Source of the DNA: an uncultured Acidobacteriota bacterium
GTDB taxonomy: Bacteria; Acidobacteriota; Terriglobia; UBA7540
Direction of reading: 5' to 3'
Assembly (NCBI GenBank): GCA_937900045.1
Contig: CALCEB010000066.1
Coordinates: forward strand, 12,787 to 76,786
Length of the DNA: 64,000 nucleotides
The notes beneath the pieces were generated by a model that had not been told where the DNA came from, searched no databases, and saw nothing but the letters and a program-made list of their open reading frames with translations. How positions within the stretch are numbered: the stretch's first letter is position 1; each line of letters starts with the position of its first letter. A program made the position numbers and the translations under genes. Positions 37,826 through 45,732 of the stretch are shown here, piece by piece.

Positions 37826-37830
37826 TGTCT
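37703..37830. repeat. Long inverted heptad array, partly coding
   Basis: On the plus strand AGTGGTAAGCGATAAGTGAT (37706-37725) faces an opposite run of CACTTGCCACTTACCGC-type units (37752-37820), 7 bp each. CACTGTCTTT occurs twice (about 37788 and 37823). This is the longest array of the block and overlaps the first 40 codons of the large fibre-like gene. Confidence 0.75.
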
Positions 37831-37832
37831 TT

Positions 37833-40800
37833 TTACCTCTTGTCGATCAGCACCGTCATTGCGGCGCCCACCGTCGCTTGCGCGGTCATCGCCCAACCCA
37901 CCTGATCGCCCGAAGCGGGCGCGGTGGTTGAGCATTTCACATCGCCAGCCGTCGTCGTATCGGCTATGACCCAGTTGCCGATGGCACAGGTTGCCGTTCC
38001 CATCAGGGCGTTGATGACACTACCTTGGATCGCGACCGGTCCATTGACTCCCGCCGCGATAGCCGCTGGCGCAAAGCCGATGAATTGATCCGTGGTCGTC
38101 GTAGGACAAACGATCATCGAACTGGCATTGGCCGAGTCGAGACAGACCAACTCGCCCGCCGTCAGCGCCGCCGTTGCTTTCAGGTTTATCGAGTAGTATT
38201 GCGCTGTCGCAGCGGATTGAATCTGGATTGGGTTATCTACAGTCACAACACCCGTGTTCTCGCTGGTAATCACATTTATACCGAGTTGTTGCAAGGTGAA
38301 GGAGCCGCCCGTGTCAGTTATGATCGTGTTGTTCGGGAGATTTATAGCTGGAGTCCCTGTGGACCCGGGAATATGCGTAAAATTAAAAGTAGAAGTTGGA
38401 TTGATCGATGTCCCATAAGTCACCGCCAGCTTCCAGCAATCTTGAATGTTCGCCGGCGTTCCTCCGCCCCAGACTTGCCCGCAAATTGAGAATCCCGGCG
38501 AGTTGACATTTGTGCCGGAAACGGCGGCTTCGGTGTTCGCCAAAGTCGTATTGCCGCTGGCGTCCCATCCCCATTCGCCCAGGGCGGCATTGGTCCAGTT
38601 GAAAGTGGTGGTGAACCCCGCCATCGAAAGAGTTAGATTGGCCAAGGAAGTCGTCATCGCAGACCAAGCGCCACCACCGCCTGAACCGCAGGCCGCTCCC
38701 TGATCGCCGATCTGCGTCGATGAAATCCACTTAACGCAATCTCCGGTCACAGGCGTTGTGGCTCCTGCCGCTGTGGGAATGTAGCTTGAGCCGCTTACTC
38801 CCGGCCCGCAATCGCTGTTTGGAACCGAGGATGTCGTGCAGTCCAAACCTGCGATGGACGTACTTGCGTACAGATTGGTAGTGTTCAGTCCGCCGGTAGT
38901 ATTCGAAGCGGGCAACGCCGCGCCAGAAATCAATCCGGCCGCTGGCTCGGTCCAATTGGTCCCGATGGCGATGGCACCCGTGTTTTGTTTGGTCTCTGCG
39001 CCGGTTGCCGTTGAAACGTAAACGTTCCAGCCCGTAGCGTTGATATAGGCAAGCGGAGAATCCACGACAAGTAAGTTATCGGCCGCAACGGCGAGGGACG
39101 ATTCGCCGGAGCCGACGGTTTCGCCCGCCCCGTTCAAGTAAGTTATTTTCGCGTAGTACGTGGTGGCGGCAATCGTTCCCCCCCCTGCTGACGCCAGCGT
39201 TGGAGCAGCCGGAACTGACAGCGCCGATGACACGATGCCGAAAAAGGCCGGAGCCAAGCTGGCATTACTACCGTAAATCGTGACGGAAGATGCAGTGGCC
39301 GCGGGACCGTACTTGGCGGTGTTGCCCAAAAAATTCAAATTCCCTGAAGCGTCCACCCAAACCGCGCAATTAACTGTTCCAGAGCATGTGTTGCCCGGGG
39401 TCGCTCCGGTTGCCGCAACCTGAAACTTGTCGGAAGCCGGCGAAGTGGGAAAGCCTATAACACGAAACGCCGGAATGTCAGTTCCTCCGCTTCCTGCTTG
39501 CGACGCGATCACCGTGCCTACGCCGGTTGCCAAGCTGTTAGCGAGAGCGGCGGCAGCGCCAAACGCACCCGCGTCGTTGATTTGATATTGAGTGGTTAAG
39601 CCGCCCGGACTGCCGGTTCCACCCGCGCAAGCTGCCCACGTAAATGTTACGGCGCCCGTGGCCACCGAAGGACAGTCGCCGACAACCGGACCTGCTGCAA
39701 CCTGGGCTGGAACGATCAGGCCGCTCAGATTCGAGAACGCAGGCTGAGCCGCCGTGAATGCGCCGGTGGAGGCATTATAAGAATTCAGCCACTCATTCGT
39801 GATTGAGCCTTGCGTCGCAGGCAAGGCGCCGCTAAACGAAATCGTCTGATTCGGCCAGCTTCCCGTCACTGCAATGTTGGACCCTGCCAGTAGCGCCGGA
39901 GTTGCCGTTCCGTTGCCTCCGCTTGAAACCGGAATTGGGACCGCCGAAGTCAGGCCACCCTGGAAATTCGCAATGACATCCGCTTCGCTGGAATACCGCG
40001 ACCGCGCCGTGCCCGTGCCTTTGCCAATCCAGTACATGCCGACATATTCGCTGCCCGATAAATACGAGAAAACATCATCCTTGATAGAGTTGGTCGCACC
40101 GCCGTTGATGACGCCCTTGGCTTCATCGTCGTAGCTGTTCACATCAAAGTGAACCAGATTCCCAACGTTGGTAAAGCCGCTAATGTTCTCGATGCAGGCT
40201 GGACTCTTGTTGGTGAAAAGGCCGTCCGCGAAATTCTCAATGTGGATATCACGATAGCATCCCAGCGGCGCCGTAGTCGTATTAATCAGATCAATAGCTA
40301 CCGCGCCTTGCGGCTGAGCAGGGGGCGGAGCAATCGTGACATCGTTCAGGCCGCGAATGGTTGCCGAGTCATCCCGGAAGCCGATGGTCGCGGCCGCTTG
40401 CGTTCCGCCTAACACCAGATGGTTATACGATGAATTTTGCGCGCCGGGGCCTTCAACATCAATCGAAGCGGCAAGGCAGTTTTTAACTTGAACGCGGGAA
40501 GCTCCTGATTGTTCTTGCGCCGCACGATTGAAAAGTCCGATGCCGCCCGCGATGCCGTTACAATCAATCTGTAAATCCTCGACGCGCGTGAATTGGCCGG
40601 CTGCCCCTGGTGCGCCGCCCTCAGCCAGCGAAACCAGGCTGGCGCTGGTATTGATCGAAGGGGGCCGCAGCGTCTGGCCTGCCGGAATGCTGGTGATGGT
40701 GTAGGCCGAAGTGAGTGGTTGATTGGCGGCAATCAGAAGATAGGCGCTGCATCCGGCGGTCGCCGAAAAGCAGCCATAGACATTCATGCCAGAAGCTCCA

Positions 40801-42935
40801 ACGATTGCGCCGGGAGCGGGCAGTGTCGCCGAGTTGGTGCTGCCCGTGGTGAATTGAATGCTGGCTTGCGAAGATGCCGTGGTTTCGCCGTTGCCGTTCG
40901 CCGCTGTGTAAACCACGTCCAGATATCCAATGCCGAGCGTTCCGGTAGTTCCTGCCGTCAACGCTCCGGGCACGGGAAGGGGTGCCGTGATTTCAGCCGG
41001 AAAGCTCGCTCCAGCCCGGAGAATCGTGGCTGCCGAGCCGCTTCCTACCAACTTGTCTTGCGCGGGAATATTGATATGGACATTCGTCAGCCAAACGTTC
41101 GTGCCGCCCGCTGAAGGCAAAACAATTTGCGTGGGGTAGGCGACCGGAACGCCAGAAACATAAAACGGATTCGAAGCAAAAGTTTCCGGGACGGTTGAGA
41201 CAATCGTGCCGCCCTTGAAGTTTGGGTCGGCGGTCACCGCTTCCACGGTCGCGTATTTCGCGCCATCCACGTAGTAGACGTTGTTGAGATTCGGGAAAGT
41301 GGACTCTGCGGTGGTGGCATTGTAAGTCGAGACCGCTCCCCCAAAGGTCGTGTTGTTAAACTGATACTGCGTGGCTGTGCCCCCTGGCAACGTCGAGCCA
41401 CCCGATCCGCAGGCCGCACCTGCATCCGCCAGCGTTCCGCTCGATGACCACTTCGCGCAATCTCCCGCGGTGATTGTCCCGCTGTATTGGGCGAGCGTAG
41501 AGGGAAGCTGTGAAAGACTGGCGACACCGGTCAGGTCGAAAAACCCCGGCTGCGAAAGAGCCGGAACTCCAGCCGTTGAGATCGAGTTGATCCATTCATG
41601 CAAAATCGCAGGAGCAGCTTCGACGCCACCGAGCGCGGTTTGTGTGGGTGCGGGTAAGTCGGACGAAGGAATAACCCCGGTGAACGATATCGTCTGATTT
41701 GGCCAAGTACCGCTAATAGAGATGTTCGGACCGGCCGCCAGGGCAGGCGAGGTGGTTCCTGTCCCGCCGCTCGAAACTCCCAGAGGAGTCCCTAGAGTCA
41801 AACCTCCGGTGACTCCCAAAGAATGCGTTGTGGTGTTGTAGTAGAAGCTTGTGGTGTCGCCGCCGAAGGACCCGCTGCTGTTGAATTGCACTGCCGTATT
41901 CCCGCCGCCCGGCGCCGTGCTGCCGGACCCGCACGCTGCGCCCGCGTCCGCCAACACCCCACTCGATGACCACTTGGCGCAGTCCCCTACGGTGACTGTT
42001 CCGCCGTATTGGGCGAGTGTCGATGGAAGCTGTGAAAGGCCCGCCGTGCCGCTCAAGTCGGAAAAGGCAGGCTGCGAAAGCGCCGGAACTCCAGCCGTTG
42101 AGATCGAGTTGATCCATTCATGCGAGATCGTAGGGGCGGCTTTAACGCCACCTAGTGTGGTTTGTGTAGGGGCCGGCAAGTCGGATGATGGGATAACCCC
42201 GGCGAGCGAAATCGCCTGATTCGGCCATGCGCCACTGACGGAAATGTTCGATCCGGACGTCAGGCTAGGCGAGGTGGTTCCTGTCCCGCCGCTCGAAACT
42301 CCCAGAGGTGCCCCCAGGGCCAAACCTCCAGTGACCCCCAAAGAATGCGTCGTGGCGTTGTAATAGAAATTCGTTGTGTCACCGCCGAACGCTCCGCTGC
42401 TGTTGAATTGCACCGCCGTGTTCCCGCCGCCCGGCGAACCACCGCTACCGCCGCCGCAGCCTACGACGCAGTTGACTCGAAGCGCATCGTAAGTTGTATC
42501 GAATATCGATGTAAACACTTGGTCAGCGTCTGAAGGCGTGGCCTGGCCGCTCGGAGGCGTCACTCCGCCTCGAATTCGGAGGGCGTTGTTCACCGGGTCG
42601 AACGCCGCGACGCTTACTTGGGTCAATCCGGTGGGTGTCATTTGCGGAGCGCCGCCTCCGCTTCCCAACCAAGCTGGCTGGAAGGGATTGGGGGAAAGAA
42701 GCGCAAGGAGTTGGGGGCGTGGCTGGTTTTTGGTTTCCTTGTAGCCGGCACTGTTTGATATGACTGTAAACTTGCCCGTCTGCCAGTTGTAGTACACGTT
42801 AAATGGGCCCGCAAAAAGAAGGCTAGTGAGCACGGCACACAGAAAGCTGGCGCCGCACGCTGCGAGCCACAGTCCGGCTAAGCGAGCCACGAGGTGATGA
42901 TAGAGCCCTTTTCGAGTTCTCTTAAGATCAGCCAT
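37833..42935 (-). CDS. Giant modular fibre-like protein with N-terminal membrane/export segment
   Basis: About 1700 residues from the ATG at 42935 (a TTG at 42953 with a GAGG site is an alternative). After a basic start comes a hydrophobic segment (LAACGASFLCAVLTSLLFA) that looks like a signal or anchor. A 174-residue unit (GGGNTAVQFNSSG... to AACGSG) is repeated in tandem, and a third degenerate copy follows. The middle has parallel-beta-like turns (VEDLQIDCNGIAGGIG). Near residue 1300 lies the Ig-like insert also found in the tail tube gene. The C-terminus ends in an IQGSVINALMG/GDVKCSTT beta domain typical of fibre tips. Binding target unknown. Confidence 0.7.
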   Translation of the reverse strand: MADLKRTRKGLYHHLVARLAGLWLAACGASFLCAVLTSLLFAGPFNVYYNWQTGKFTVISNSAGYKETKNQPRPQLLALLSPNPFQPAWLGSGGGAPQMTPTGLTQVSVAAFDPVNNALRIRGGVTPPSGQATPSDADQVFTSIFDTTYDALRVNCVVGCGGGSGGSPGGGNTAVQFNSSGAFGGDTTNFYYNATTHSLGVTGGLALGAPLGVSSGGTGTTSPSLTSGSNISVSGAWPNQAISLAGVIPSSDLPAPTQTTLGGVKAAPTISHEWINSISTAGVPALSQPAFSDLSGTAGLSQLPSTLAQYGGTVTVGDCAKWSSSGVLADAGAACGSGSTAPGGGNTAVQFNSSGSFGGDTTSFYYNTTTHSLGVTGGLTLGTPLGVSSGGTGTTSPALAAGPNISISGTWPNQTISFTGVIPSSDLPAPTQTALGGVEAAPAILHEWINSISTAGVPALSQPGFFDLTGVASLSQLPSTLAQYSGTITAGDCAKWSSSGTLADAGAACGSGGSTLPGGTATQYQFNNTTFGGAVSTYNATTAESTFPNLNNVYYVDGAKYATVEAVTADPNFKGGTIVSTVPETFASNPFYVSGVPVAYPTQIVLPSAGGTNVWLTNVHINIPAQDKLVGSGSAATILRAGASFPAEITAPLPVPGALTAGTTGTLGIGYLDVVYTAANGNGETTASSQASIQFTTGSTNSATLPAPGAIVGASGMNVYGCFSATAGCSAYLLIAANQPLTSAYTITSIPAGQTLRPPSINTSASLVSLAEGGAPGAAGQFTRVEDLQIDCNGIAGGIGLFNRAAQEQSGASRVQVKNCLAASIDVEGPGAQNSSYNHLVLGGTQAAATIGFRDDSATIRGLNDVTIAPPPAQPQGAVAIDLINTTTAPLGCYRDIHIENFADGLFTNKSPACIENISGFTNVGNLVHFDVNSYDDEAKGVINGGATNSIKDDVFSYLSGSEYVGMYWIGKGTGTARSRYSSEADVIANFQGGLTSAVPIPVSSGGNGTATPALLAGSNIAVTGSWPNQTISFSGALPATQGSITNEWLNSYNASTGAFTAAQPAFSNLSGLIVPAQVAAGPVVGDCPSVATGAVTFTWAACAGGTGSPGGLTTQYQINDAGAFGAAAALANSLATGVGTVIASQAGSGGTDIPAFRVIGFPTSPASDKFQVAATGATPGNTCSGTVNCAVWVDASGNLNFLGNTAKYGPAATASSVTIYGSNASLAPAFFGIVSSALSVPAAPTLASAGGGTIAATTYYAKITYLNGAGETVGSGESSLAVAADNLLVVDSPLAYINATGWNVYVSTATGAETKQNTGAIAIGTNWTEPAAGLISGAALPASNTTGGLNTTNLYASTSIAGLDCTTSSVPNSDCGPGVSGSSYIPTAAGATTPVTGDCVKWISSTQIGDQGAACGSGGGGAWSAMTTSLANLTLSMAGFTTTFNWTNAALGEWGWDASGNTTLANTEAAVSGTNVNSPGFSICGQVWGGGTPANIQDCWKLAVTYGTSINPTSTFNFTHIPGSTGTPAINLPNNTIITDTGGSFTLQQLGINVITSENTGVVTVDNPIQIQSAATAQYYSINLKATAALTAGELVCLDSANASSMIVCPTTTTDQFIGFAPAAIAAGVNGPVAIQGSVINALMGTATCAIGNWVIADTTTAGDVKCSTTAPASGDQVGWAMTAQATVGAAMTVLIDKR
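41400..42440. repeat. Tandem 522-bp duplication inside the giant fibre gene
   Basis: Two adjacent copies of a 522-bp unit (174 codons) differ at scattered positions only. Identical stretches such as CTGCTGTTGAATTGCA recur one period apart (near 41877 and 42399). A third, degenerate copy of the central part lies near 39650-39940. Confidence 0.75.
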
Positions 42936-42995
42936 TTCCTTGTAACCTTTCAATCGAACCTCTACGAAGAAGGATTTCTTTTCACCGGAACAGGT

Positions 42996-44582
42996 TTATT
43001 CCGCCGGTAATTCTTGCCCTCGATGCCGGCCGCCCACCTCGACACCTTCTTCTCCCACTTCAACGGTTTCACCGCGAATTGCAGCGATGCCTTCTGCCGA
43101 CTCTTCCGGCAGCGCCAGCTCGTCCCGGATAAACTTGCGCAGGTTCGATTCGGAGATGACGAGCCCCGCTTGGGCAAACTGGGTGAGAGCCGAGGCAATA
43201 TCCCCCAGGGAGCGCGACTGGACGTTCGCCGCCACCAAGCGCGGCACCGGCGCATTCTCCCCAAAATTGAACTCAACCAGCCGGCGTACCGTGGAGTTTG
43301 TGATGGTGAGGGCAATCTGATCTGCAAGATTTTGCAAGGAAAGCATAAAGAAGGCCTGGCTTGAATCGCCGAGGGCCCGGGAGCCGTGCTCCGCCTGCCC
43401 GAGATCCATGAACAGCACGAGGGCCGCATGGGAAATCATGACGTTGTGGTGTTGAATCGAAGGCATCACATCGCGCAGCCTGCCCTGATAACCCACAATG
43501 CGCAGACCGGTGGTTCCATCGCCGGGTGGCTCGACGATTCCAGTAGCCTCGTGGGCGGCGAGCTGGGTCACAAAGTTGTATGCAGCCTCTTTATCCTGTG
43601 CGGAAAATCCTGGCGCCAACCGGAAGACTGGAATCCCCAGGGCGTTACGCTCCGCCGCAATGGAGTCAATCTTGTAAAGCGCAGTTTTGATATACCAGTG
43701 GGGATAAATAGCTCTCAGGAGCGAGATGCCCCAGAAATTCGCTCCCTCCTGCTGGTACGTAAACCGCGCGATCTTATCCGCCGGCAGGAGCGCAGTCAAA
43801 AACCGGTCATTGCGATAACCGTACTGTTCAACCGCAGCCAGGGTTTCGCCATCAGGCTCGGTCAACCAGCGGTAGAATGTGAGAGGAAGGCGCGGCGCGA
43901 GGCGTCGCAGGCGGATTTTAGCGCCATCCACCGTCCAGATGTCTTCGTGCATAGCGCACCCGAAGTCCAGCATCAGCAGCGCATTGCGCACCACCTCGTC
44001 CCATGACTGTGCCACCCAGGAGCCCGATTCAGTTCGGGATTCCAGTCCGCCAAACAAGTTCTCGCGGACAAACTTGGCGATTTCACGCGCCTTCCCAATG
44101 GTGTTCCTCCCTGCGCCGTTACTGCTGATGGCCCCGGATTTCTCAGCCTCACCACTTAGGAAGGATGGCAAGGTCACATTCCAGCGAGCGGATTGCACGG
44201 GAAGCTTGCAAGCCGCTAACGTGGCTCGCACCTGGGCGTCGCCTCGCCGCATCTTTTCGTAAGTCGGAATTGCATTGCGGCCCATCAGCTCGGGGTTGTA
44301 CTCGCCCAAGTCCAGCAAGAATCCGCCTGTGATGGGCGTGCCTGGAACTCCGAGTGTGGAAGTTGTAGGGGCTTTCAGCCGGGCCGGGCCAGCAGGTTCC
44401 TTGACGGATGTTGAGGCCGGGCCCTCCAGACTTGCCTGTGCCATCGGCGTTTGAACGTACCCTGGCGAGATCAAGCCGCTCTCACTGTCGGCCATCGCCA
44501 ACGCCTGGCCGATCCGCTCCCGAAGAGAGCGGATGCTCCTACGAAGCACTTTTTTGTCTTGCCCTCTAATCTTCTCTTTCAC
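42996..44582 (-). CDS. Phage portal protein (Mu gp29-like, DUF935)
   Basis: 528 residues from a GTG at 44582. Family features are ISPGYVQTPMAQASLEGP, FLLDLGEYNPELMGRNAIPTYEKMRRGDAQVRATLAACKLPV, FGCAMHEDIWTVDG and FWGISLLRAIYPHWYIKTALYKIDSIAAER. The dodecameric portal forms the DNA gate at one head vertex and binds terminase. In Mu-like phages a MuF-type gene follows; here a fibre gene follows instead. The order terminase-holin-portal is slightly rearranged by the lysis insert. Confidence 0.88.
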   Translation of the reverse strand: MKEKIRGQDKKVLRRSIRSLRERIGQALAMADSESGLISPGYVQTPMAQASLEGPASTSVKEPAGPARLKAPTTSTLGVPGTPITGGFLLDLGEYNPELMGRNAIPTYEKMRRGDAQVRATLAACKLPVQSARWNVTLPSFLSGEAEKSGAISSNGAGRNTIGKAREIAKFVRENLFGGLESRTESGSWVAQSWDEVVRNALLMLDFGCAMHEDIWTVDGAKIRLRRLAPRLPLTFYRWLTEPDGETLAAVEQYGYRNDRFLTALLPADKIARFTYQQEGANFWGISLLRAIYPHWYIKTALYKIDSIAAERNALGIPVFRLAPGFSAQDKEAAYNFVTQLAAHEATGIVEPPGDGTTGLRIVGYQGRLRDVMPSIQHHNVMISHAALVLFMDLGQAEHGSRALGDSSQAFFMLSLQNLADQIALTITNSTVRRLVEFNFGENAPVPRLVAANVQSRSLGDIASALTQFAQAGLVISESNLRKFIRDELALPEESAEGIAAIRGETVEVGEEGVEVGGRHRGQELPAE

Positions 44583-44685
44583 GGCTTGCGCTTTCTCTCA
44601 GCGATTTGGCGGATTCCCCGGACCAGGGTTTCTCCGGCGGTCAGTCATCAGCGCAACCTGCTAAGTCCCCCTGCTGCAATCAGAG

Positions 44686-44784
44686 TCAATCCTTGCTTTT
44701 GGTTTTTTCCCAGGTCCGCATCCCCGCGTACCCCAGAAATGCTGCGCCAAAAAGGTCAAGGTAAGACGATGGGATCTCAAGCAT
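44686..44784 (-). CDS. Very small membrane protein next to the holin
   Basis: A 32-residue frame (MLEIPSSYLDLFGAAFLGYAGMRTWEKTKSKD in two parts: one helix YLDLFGAAFLGYAG followed by MRTWEKTKS). It lies between holin and portal. Tiny single-helix proteins of this shape are common beside phage holins. The ribosome site is weak. It is too short to be sure. Confidence 0.45.
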   Translation of the reverse strand: MLEIPSSYLDLFGAAFLGYAGMRTWEKTKSKD

Positions 44785-44815
44785 GGTGAGCCCACGATGC
44801 AATGGCCATCCATCG

Positions 44816-45286
44816 TCAATCCTTACCCTTCGTCCCCTTGGCGATTTGCGCCAGATGTTCGGTAATCGTGTCCCCCGTGCGGCTCGACCCGAAGTAGTAG
44901 CCAATGACGGCGGCGAATCCGCTGCCGAGCGCTCCCACCATGACGTAGAGCACACTTGAGTTTTCGCCCGGGACCGGATGGAAGGCCAAAATCATCAGCA
45001 GCCCGAAAAGGCCCCCCGTGATGCAGACGGCGAGGATCGCCGGTATCCAACTCTTTACCGCGACCTGCATGGCCCGAGCGCTTTCGAGGTTCTTCTCCTT
45101 GATCTCGGCCAGGGCCTCGTCCCGCGCCGCCGTAACCTCGTCGCGCCGCAGCTCGAGCTCCTGAGCCGCCTGCTGCATCTGCGCTTTCTGTTCGGGCGAA
45201 ACGTGAAACTGTCCGATTAGATCGCCGATCGATTTGACCGGGTCGCCCCCGATCAGCCCTTTGAAAATCCCTGCAAACCCACCCAT
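44816..45286 (-). CDS. Holin of the 3TM/GTA-release type
   Basis: 156 residues; ATG with GGAGTGA upstream. It starts with a glycine-rich amphipathic stretch (GGFAGIFKGLIGGDP), then a charged helix with LELRRDEVTAARDEALAEIKEK, and two clear hydrophobic helices (SWIPAILAVCITGGLFGLLMI; LYVMVGALGSGFAAVIGYYFG) ending in SSRTGDTI. This layout matches the holin family first tied to gene-transfer-agent release and found in many phages. It should open the membrane for the endolysin. Confidence 0.75.
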   Translation of the reverse strand: MGGFAGIFKGLIGGDPVKSIGDLIGQFHVSPEQKAQMQQAAQELELRRDEVTAARDEALAEIKEKNLESARAMQVAVKSWIPAILAVCITGGLFGLLMILAFHPVPGENSSVLYVMVGALGSGFAAVIGYYFGSSRTGDTITEHLAQIAKGTKGKD

Positions 45287-45473
45287 TTCTTATCACTCCT
45301 TGTAAACCGCCCAAGTCCCGTCCGGTGAAAACAGTTGCGTCCGGACACACTTCCAGCGGCGAAGAAAATGCTTTTAGAAAAAGAACGGCTCGAATCGCCG
45401 GCACCTGAAAGGCCGCGTCGGTCTGAGGGGCAATTCCGGCAGGATGCCAGGTTACCCCACCCAACATTCACCC

Positions 45474-45677
45474 TCATTGCCGATGGGTTGTTGTGGCTCT
45501 TCGATGCTTACGGCTCGCCTCCGGCGCGGTCGCGAAAACAATGGCTGCCACCAGGGTTTTCATCGTGTCATCAACAGCCCACCCCAGAAGAGTAACGGGC
45601 AGCAAAAGTATCCTGACGGTGATCCAAACGGCTCCGGCGGCACGCCGGATACTTCCTTTCAATGTGGAGTTGGTCAT
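45474..45677 (-). CDS. Small basic membrane protein of the phage block
   Basis: 67 residues; the ATG at 45677 follows GGAAGGGATC, a good ribosome site. It has one or two hydrophobic helices (AVWITVRILLLPVTLLGWAV; LVAAIVFATA) and a basic end. It lies between terminase and holin genes. A lysis accessory role is possible but not shown. Confidence 0.55.
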   Translation of the reverse strand: MTNSTLKGSIRRAAGAVWITVRILLLPVTLLGWAVDDTMKTLVAAIVFATAPEASRKHRRATTTHRQ

Positions 45678-45732
45678 GATCCCTTCCTTTCCGAAGCGCT
45701 CTCCGGGCAGCCCAATGCTACCCGGGATGCGC

